NCBI GenBank assembly: GCA_019459525.1
Contig: JAIBEY010000108.1
Coordinates: 1 to 50,564 of the forward strand
DNA: 50,564 nt
From: Prolixibacteraceae bacterium
GTDB taxonomy: Bacteria > Bacteroidota > Bacteroidia > Bacteroidales > Prolixibacteraceae
Reading direction: 5' to 3'
Part shown: positions 45,336 to 50,564 of the stretch, one piece after another
How positions within the stretch are numbered: position 1 is the first letter of the stretch
Layout of the letters: the number at the start of each line of letters is the position of its first letter
Program-made: the position numbers and the translations under genes
The notes under the pieces: model-generated
Told to the model about the DNA's origin: nothing
What the model saw: only the letters and a program-made list of their open reading frames with translations
The model's database searches: none

Positions 45336-47576
45336 ATGAGACTAAAATCTGCTTTTTTGTCGCGGGCGATGTTGCTTTTGATCTTCTTAGTTGTTTTTTC
45401 AAACACCATTTTTGCAACTAACTATTATGTAAGTATGACTGGTAATGATTCTAATTCTGGTTTAACTACTGATAAACCATGGAAAACCTTACGTAAAGTT
45501 AATACTACTGTTTTCTCTCCTGGAGATATGATTCTATTTAAACGAGGGGATCGTTTTTATGGATCTTTAATTCCAACAAGTTCAGGTAACTCAACCCGAT
45601 TAATAACCTATGGAGCATATGGAACTGGTGTAAAACCAATGATTAGCAGTTTTGAGCGATTGACTGGTTGGGTTTCTGCAGGGAATGGAGTTTATTCTGC
45701 AAAAACAACAGCAAAAAATCCCCAAATAGTGAGTCTGAATGGAGTGAATGTTGGAATGGGAAGGTATCCAAAATCTGGTTGGCTTACATTTGAATCTTTT
45801 GTAGGACTAACCTCTATTACAGATAATGAACTAACCTCAACACCTAATTGGACAGGAGGAGAAGTGGTTATTAAAAAAAGCAATTGGCTTATTGACAGAA
45901 ATTTAATTACTAACCATTCTGGTTCTGTTATTAATTATACAAGTGCTTCTACTTGGACTCCAAGAACAGATGGAGAGTATCAATTTTTTATTCAAAATCA
46001 TAGAGCTGCACTGACTCAAAAAGGAGATTGGTATTACAGTAACGGACTGTTTTATATGTATTTTGGAACAACGGACCCGAATACCTCTTATGTAAAAGTT
46101 CCTTGGAGTGATTATCTGGTTAATATTAATAGAAAAAGTTATGTTGTTATTGATAATATCTTTTTCGAGGGTGCTAATAAACGTGGTGTCCTTACTTATC
46201 AGTCGGTTGATGTGAGAATTACTAACTGCGATTTTAGTTTTATGGGTGATAATGCTGTTTATAGTACTTCATCACAAAAGACACTTGTAGATAACTGTAC
46301 TGTTAAAAGTTGTAATGGAACTTGCATATATATAAATGCAATTAATTCTATAATCAGAAATAATGTTTTAACAGATATCGGTTTAATTCCTGGTATGGGA
46401 AATTCTTCCGGGGATACTTATAACGGAATTTCCTTAAGAGGTACTGGTAGTATTTGTGAGTATAACACGCTAAAGAATATTGGATATAATGGAATTATGT
46501 TTTTTAGTGATAACTCTATTGTGAGATATAACCTTGTTGACGGTTTTTGTAAGTTTCTATTTGATGGAGGCGCAATTTATACTTATTATGGTGGAAGTCC
46601 AACATACATCCAGCGTGGTATGAAGATTTATGGAAACATTGTAATGAATGGTGGAGGAAATGGATTATATAGTGATGGCCTTACTAATAACTTGGAAATT
46701 TATAATAATGGCGTAGCTAATGTTGAAAAGTGGGGAGTCCATATGAATCAACCTCGAAGCAATAAAGTCTATAATAATAACTTTATTAATTGTGGTAGAT
46801 GCGGAATGGATATCTCTAACTTATACAATCAAGAAGTAATAGCCTCGCTGAATAGTCTTTATTCAAATACTGTAGCTCAGGGGAATACAACTCAACTAAT
46901 GATGTATCTTACTGATAATAGAGAATATAATGTAGCAAAATTTGGTACCAGTAATAGCAATAGCTTTATTGCAGGTGCAGATGGACTAAATCTTTTTCGG
47001 CAACAAGTTGGGTTACCCAGAGGTAAGAATACATTCTATACTTATCCAGCGTGGAAGCTTTTTAGTCTGCAAGAATTGAATTCGAAGCTCTTAATTACTA
47101 ATTTGGCAGATATTAGATTTGAATACAATGCATCAAAGACCTCGAAGGTAATTTCGTTAAGTTCTCCAATGATTGATGCAAAAGGAACAAAGTACTCAAC
47201 TAGTATCACTTTACTTCCATATACTTCGATTATTCTGATGAAGGATGCAATTCTAAAAAGTGGAAGTATTCCTACCGACCAAAACTATGCTACTACTGCT
47301 GTTGCTGCTGATATACCTGTGATTGACGATGAGCAGGTAGTTGTAAGTTTATATCCCAATCCGGCAAAAGGAAGCGTAGTTGTTCGTTTTTCGAAGGTTC
47401 CGGCTGTGGGTAGTCGAATTGATATACTTGATATGGCCGGAAGAACGGTTGCTACCCGCCTAGTTTCTGAATCCGCTGAAACGTTTGACCTAAGCAATCA
47501 GCAATCAGGATTATATTTGGTAAAAACAATTATTGGTTCTGTAGAAACCATTCAAAAATTGATCGTCAATAAATAA
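45336..47576 (+). CDS. Secreted right-handed beta-helix protein with T9SS sorting domain
   Basis: 746 residues starting at ATG 45336. The signal peptide is AMLLLIFLVVFSNTIFA, then the mature start TNYYVSMTGNDSNSG, typical of right-handed beta-helix proteins. Repeated helix rungs cover about 240-540 (VDVRITNCDFSFMGDNAVYS and IIRNNVLTDIGLIPG are examples). The last 80 residues match a T9SS C-terminal sorting domain: SLYPNPAKGSVVV, IDILDMAGRTVATR, and SGLYLVKTIIGS. So it should be secreted by the type IX system. A polysaccharide-lyase role is possible; no active site was found. The helix part is AT-rich, while the sorting domain is not. Confidence 0.85.
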   Translation: MRLKSAFLSRAMLLLIFLVVFSNTIFATNYYVSMTGNDSNSGLTTDKPWKTLRKVNTTVFSPGDMILFKRGDRFYGSLIPTSSGNSTRLITYGAYGTGVKPMISSFERLTGWVSAGNGVYSAKTTAKNPQIVSLNGVNVGMGRYPKSGWLTFESFVGLTSITDNELTSTPNWTGGEVVIKKSNWLIDRNLITNHSGSVINYTSASTWTPRTDGEYQFFIQNHRAALTQKGDWYYSNGLFYMYFGTTDPNTSYVKVPWSDYLVNINRKSYVVIDNIFFEGANKRGVLTYQSVDVRITNCDFSFMGDNAVYSTSSQKTLVDNCTVKSCNGTCIYINAINSIIRNNVLTDIGLIPGMGNSSGDTYNGISLRGTGSICEYNTLKNIGYNGIMFFSDNSIVRYNLVDGFCKFLFDGGAIYTYYGGSPTYIQRGMKIYGNIVMNGGGNGLYSDGLTNNLEIYNNGVANVEKWGVHMNQPRSNKVYNNNFINCGRCGMDISNLYNQEVIASLNSLYSNTVAQGNTTQLMMYLTDNREYNVAKFGTSNSNSFIAGADGLNLFRQQVGLPRGKNTFYTYPAWKLFSLQELNSKLLITNLADIRFEYNASKTSKVISLSSPMIDAKGTKYSTSITLLPYTSIILMKDAILKSGSIPTDQNYATTAVAADIPVIDDEQVVVSLYPNPAKGSVVVRFSKVPAVGSRIDILDMAGRTVATRLVSESAETFDLSNQQSGLYLVKTIIGSVETIQKLIVNK

Positions 47577-48131
47577 TTAGTATTTCAAATACGTAGGACC
47601 GAATTGTAAACTTTCCACTAGAAAACGACTATAGTTTTTAAGTGGTGTATAACTGATGATTTTAAGACTCGCCTTAAAATCATCAGTTTTTTTATGCGCA
47701 TTTGTTGGGAATAAAAGACAGTGACTTTGCTTCAATAAATTTATTAACTCCTGAAATTCGCTGTATAGTTTTTCTTAAGTGTCTTAAAAACTATGATTTA
47801 TAAGATATGAAGAACATTAACAATACAAATGTGCGATTTTAACCTATTGAATTATTTGTTTTTTTTTTTGCTACTCGTTGAATTAAATTTTGTAATAATA
47901 TTTTTTGTAATTTATTTAGCTTTAAATCAGTTGTTTACGCATTTATTTATGTGTCTTTTATTGTTCATTTCTAAGCTTTGGTATGTAGTTTGGTTTTTAC
48001 TAGCCGTACTGTAGTCGAATTATCACATTCCAATTATTTGATTTAAGATCAATAATTAAACGAATAAAGTGTGAAGCAGATTGGCAGAAGAGAGAGATTT
48101 ATTCAGTAATTATTATTTTAAAATTTTAGAA
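47577..48131. other. AT-rich gap between the two beta-helix genes
   Basis: 555 bp with one clear structure, the terminator at 47653. The remainder is very AT-rich; a 61-codon hydrophobic frame at 47829 is probably chance. The promoter of the next gene must lie here, but no box stands out. Confidence 0.6.
47653..47693 (+). terminator. Terminator after the first beta-helix gene
   Basis: CTGATGATTTTAAG, short loop, CTTAAAATCATCAG, then T7: a 14-bp perfect stem. Confidence 0.9.
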
Positions 48132-50564
48132 ATGAAACGATTTTACCAGGACTTTACAAAGCGTATTTTAGTAACTTCCCTTATTAGTTTTTTTTCAATT
48201 TTTGGATTTTCCGCTACTTATTATGTAAGTAATTCTGGTAGCGATTCTAATTCAGGAACCTCAGCCACTACTCCATGGGCAACTTTAGTTAAAGTTAATT
48301 CTGTATCTTTTTTGCCTGGAGATATTGTACTATTCAAAATGGGTGATACTTTTTCTGGCCAATTATTACCCAAGACTGGAGCCATTGCTTATGGCTCATA
48401 CGGGACAGGAGCAAAACCGATTATATCAGGATTTCAAACTTTATCCGGATGGACCAATCGGGGCGGAGGAATATACTCTGCCTCAACTACGGCAAGTAAT
48501 ACACTAAATCTGGTAACACTTGATGGAACAATACAAAGGAAAGGTAGATATCCTAATAATGATTTTCTGAGATTTGAATCTCATTCTGGGTTAACAACAA
48601 TTTCGGATAATCAACTAACCGAATCACCCAATTGGACTGGCTCTGAAGTAGTAATTAAGACAAGTCGGTATTCTCTTGAGAATAAGATAGTTCTTACTCA
48701 TACAGGTGGAACTTTAACATTTGCGTCTGTTGGTCATGAGCTACAAGATGGTTACGGTTATTTTTTTCAGAATAGTTTACAGACACTGGATAGTTATGGA
48801 GAGTGGTTTGTAAGTAATGGTACATTTTATATGTACTTTGGTAGTGTTGACCCCAATAGTAAAATAATACGTGTATCAATTGTTGATGATTTGATTAAAA
48901 TTCAAAATAAAACAGATGTTACTCTAAATGGTTTATCGCTGAATGGTGCAAACAGTTCTTTAGTTTATTCTAATATTAATTGTACCAACTTAAAAATAGT
49001 TGATTGTGAATTAAAATACTCGGGGAATTATGGAATTAATTCAACGCCAGCAGGTTTAGTTGTAGATGGATGCAGCATTTCAGAAGTGACAAATTTTGGT
49101 ATCTACTCGTATTCTGCAAATGCCCTAATAAAGAATAACATTATTCAGAATATAGGTATTTGGGAAGGAATGGGACAATATCTTGGTTATATGGGTTTAG
49201 CTGCAAACGGAGAAAATTCAATTACAGAATTTAACCAGATTCGTAATGTTGGATACAATGGAATTATACTTCGAGGAAACAATTCAATTGTCAGATATAA
49301 TTATATAGATACTTTCTGCAGTTTACTTGATGATGGTGGTGGTATATATACATCAAACAACACCTACACCGGCAGAATTATTGATCACAATATTTGTATA
49401 AATGGTATTGGTAATTTTGAAGGTGCTACAAATTATTCGAACACTTTACCAAGTACAACTCGGTATGCTCATGGCATTTACTTGGATGAGAGGGCTGCAA
49501 ACATTACGGTCAGCAATAATGTCACTGCGTATAACTCCGAATCAGGAATTTTTCTTCATAGTGCAAAGGATATCGATGTGACAGGTAATACATCGTTTAA
49601 TAATGCAAAATACCAACTGTTGTTTTCTCATAACACTCTTGCCGATAATATGGTAGATATTAATGTTATGAACAACTTATTTATTGCCAGAGAGGGGGTG
49701 GAGAAATGTTTTTATTTTACCTCTAATTATAACGACTTAAATTTTGGTTCTGCATCTGGTAACGTGTACGCCCGTCCGGTCGACGACACTAAAACCTTTA
49801 GTATTGATACCTATAATACCAGTGCAACAACTTATGATCTAGCAGGTTGGAAAACGCTGTCAGGATATGACGCAAATTCAGCTAAATCGTCATTGGTCGT
49901 CAGTAATTCAAGTGAAATCATTCTTGAGTACAATGCTTCCACAACAGCAAAATCAGTATCTATTGCTTCTCCAATGATTGATGTGAAAGGAACAAAATAT
50001 TCAAACAGTCTTACGCTTCAACCTTTTAGCTCAGTTGTATTAATTAAAGATGCTTCACCTGTTTTTGCTCCAGGAGCACCCACATCTGTTGTGGCTACTG
50101 CCGGAAATGCTACTGCTACAGTTGCTTTTGTGGCTCCGGCAAGCAATGGGGGATCTGCCATTACAGGTTATACCGTTACGTCGATTCCCGCCGGAGGAAC
50201 CGATATTCATGCCGGATCGACCTCACTAAATCATACCATTACAGGATTGACCAGTGGAACTTCTTATACATTTACGGTTAAGGCTACCAATTCAGTAGGG
50301 ACTTCTGTTGCATCTTCAGTTTCCAACTCTGTGATTCCAACAGCTCCAGCTGCTACTGCCTATACATTTACCGGCCCAACCTCTGGTAATGTGAACACGG
50401 CTTCTTCTAGCTTTACGGTTACTCCTAATAATTTGTACTCGGGAACGATTACTATTACCCCGACAGGTCCAGGTAGTGCTGGTATTTCGGCAAAGGTTCT
50501 AACTTTTTCAAACTCATCAGCAGCTCAAACATTCACGATTAATCCAACTGTGGCCGGAAGTATT
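48132..50564 (+). CDS. Secreted right-handed beta-helix protein with Fn3-like region, partial (right edge)
   Basis: 811 codons from ATG 48132 with no stop before the window end. The signal peptide (SLISFFSIFGFSA) is followed by TYYVSNSGSDSNSGTSATTP, parallel to the first gene. The helix region has rungs such as LKIVDCELKYSGNYGINS and the block EYNASTTAKSVSIASPMIDVKG, which the first gene also has. At about 640-735 the sequence becomes a fibronectin-III-like domain (ITGYTVTSIPAGG, ITGLTSGTSYTFTVKATNSVG), then a further Thr/Ser-rich segment. So it is a paralogue with a different C-terminus. A sorting domain may follow outside the window. Confidence 0.85.
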   Translation, partial: MKRFYQDFTKRILVTSLISFFSIFGFSATYYVSNSGSDSNSGTSATTPWATLVKVNSVSFLPGDIVLFKMGDTFSGQLLPKTGAIAYGSYGTGAKPIISGFQTLSGWTNRGGGIYSASTTASNTLNLVTLDGTIQRKGRYPNNDFLRFESHSGLTTISDNQLTESPNWTGSEVVIKTSRYSLENKIVLTHTGGTLTFASVGHELQDGYGYFFQNSLQTLDSYGEWFVSNGTFYMYFGSVDPNSKIIRVSIVDDLIKIQNKTDVTLNGLSLNGANSSLVYSNINCTNLKIVDCELKYSGNYGINSTPAGLVVDGCSISEVTNFGIYSYSANALIKNNIIQNIGIWEGMGQYLGYMGLAANGENSITEFNQIRNVGYNGIILRGNNSIVRYNYIDTFCSLLDDGGGIYTSNNTYTGRIIDHNICINGIGNFEGATNYSNTLPSTTRYAHGIYLDERAANITVSNNVTAYNSESGIFLHSAKDIDVTGNTSFNNAKYQLLFSHNTLADNMVDINVMNNLFIAREGVEKCFYFTSNYNDLNFGSASGNVYARPVDDTKTFSIDTYNTSATTYDLAGWKTLSGYDANSAKSSLVVSNSSEIILEYNASTTAKSVSIASPMIDVKGTKYSNSLTLQPFSSVVLIKDASPVFAPGAPTSVVATAGNATATVAFVAPASNGGSAITGYTVTSIPAGGTDIHAGSTSLNHTITGLTSGTSYTFTVKATNSVGTSVASSVSNSVIPTAPAATAYTFTGPTSGNVNTASSSFTVTPNNLYSGTITITPTGPGSAGISAKVLTFSNSSAAQTFTINPTVAGSI

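Noticed and set aside
47829-48014. 61-codon hydrophobic frame between the beta-helix genes
   Set aside because: Very AT-rich sequence makes such frames by chance; there is no ribosome site, homologue or neighbour to support it.

Overview
The window looks chromosomal and from a member of the Bacteroidota. The evidence is an N-succinylornithine-type carbamoyltransferase, a T9SS C-terminal sorting domain, DUF349 and DUF4197 proteins, a Bacteroidetes-type tyrosine recombinase, and many TAnnTTTG -7 promoter boxes instead of sigma70 -10/-35 boxes. The Marinilabiliales/Prolixibacteraceae are a reasonable guess, but the sequence does not prove this. There is one tRNA gene and no rRNA or CRISPR array.

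Layout: (a) 1-3350 is an accessory patch. It holds the left-truncated end of an IS1182-type transposase with an early amber codon, a GC-rich attC-like stretch, a UPF0158 gene, and an integrase pointing away from the 3' end of tRNA-Pro(CGG). (b) 3953-14329, minus strand, is a nearly complete combined arginine/proline locus, transcribed in the order argR, (possible small ORF), GNAT acyltransferase, argG, argC, argD, proC, proB, proA, argF', argB. (c) 14573-18979, plus strand, is carA-carB, divergent from argR, with a strong terminator hairpin in the carA leader. CarAB supplies carbamoyl phosphate to ArgF'. ArgC, ArgD and ArgB work on the acylated intermediates, and ArgG uses the citrulline product. 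ArgH, the deacylase and any recognised ArgA/ArgJ are absent, so the GNAT protein is the natural candidate for the first acylation step. (d) 19193-28606 holds mixed housekeeping and envelope genes: a metallophosphoesterase lipoprotein, a beta-barrel candidate, a zinc-ribbon protein, a DUF4197 lipoprotein, YgiQ, a fused acyltransferase resembling OlsF/GlsF, a DMT-type membrane protein, a cytochrome c lipoprotein and a SIMPL protein. (e) 28677-34961 holds ggt, a RAYT (REP-associated tyrosine transposase) flanked by 46-bp inverted repeats, an AddB-like Fe-S nuclease and trmD. (f) 35186-41488 holds a five-repeat DUF349 protein, pyrG (TTG start), yidC and an SNase-like protein. (g) 41498-44919, minus strand, is a translationally coupled hybrid histidine kinase and NtrC-type regulator. 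(h) 45336-50564 holds two AT-rich paralogous secreted right-handed beta-helix proteins. The first ends in a T9SS sorting domain. The second has a fibronectin-III-like region and is cut by the window edge.

I found no clear unknown defence system. The best leads are the RAYT unit with its paired 46-bp inverted repeats, two possible leader-RNA switches (before carA and before argG), the GNAT protein as a possible N-succinylglutamate synthase, and a family of short repeats placed directly after minus-strand stop codons.
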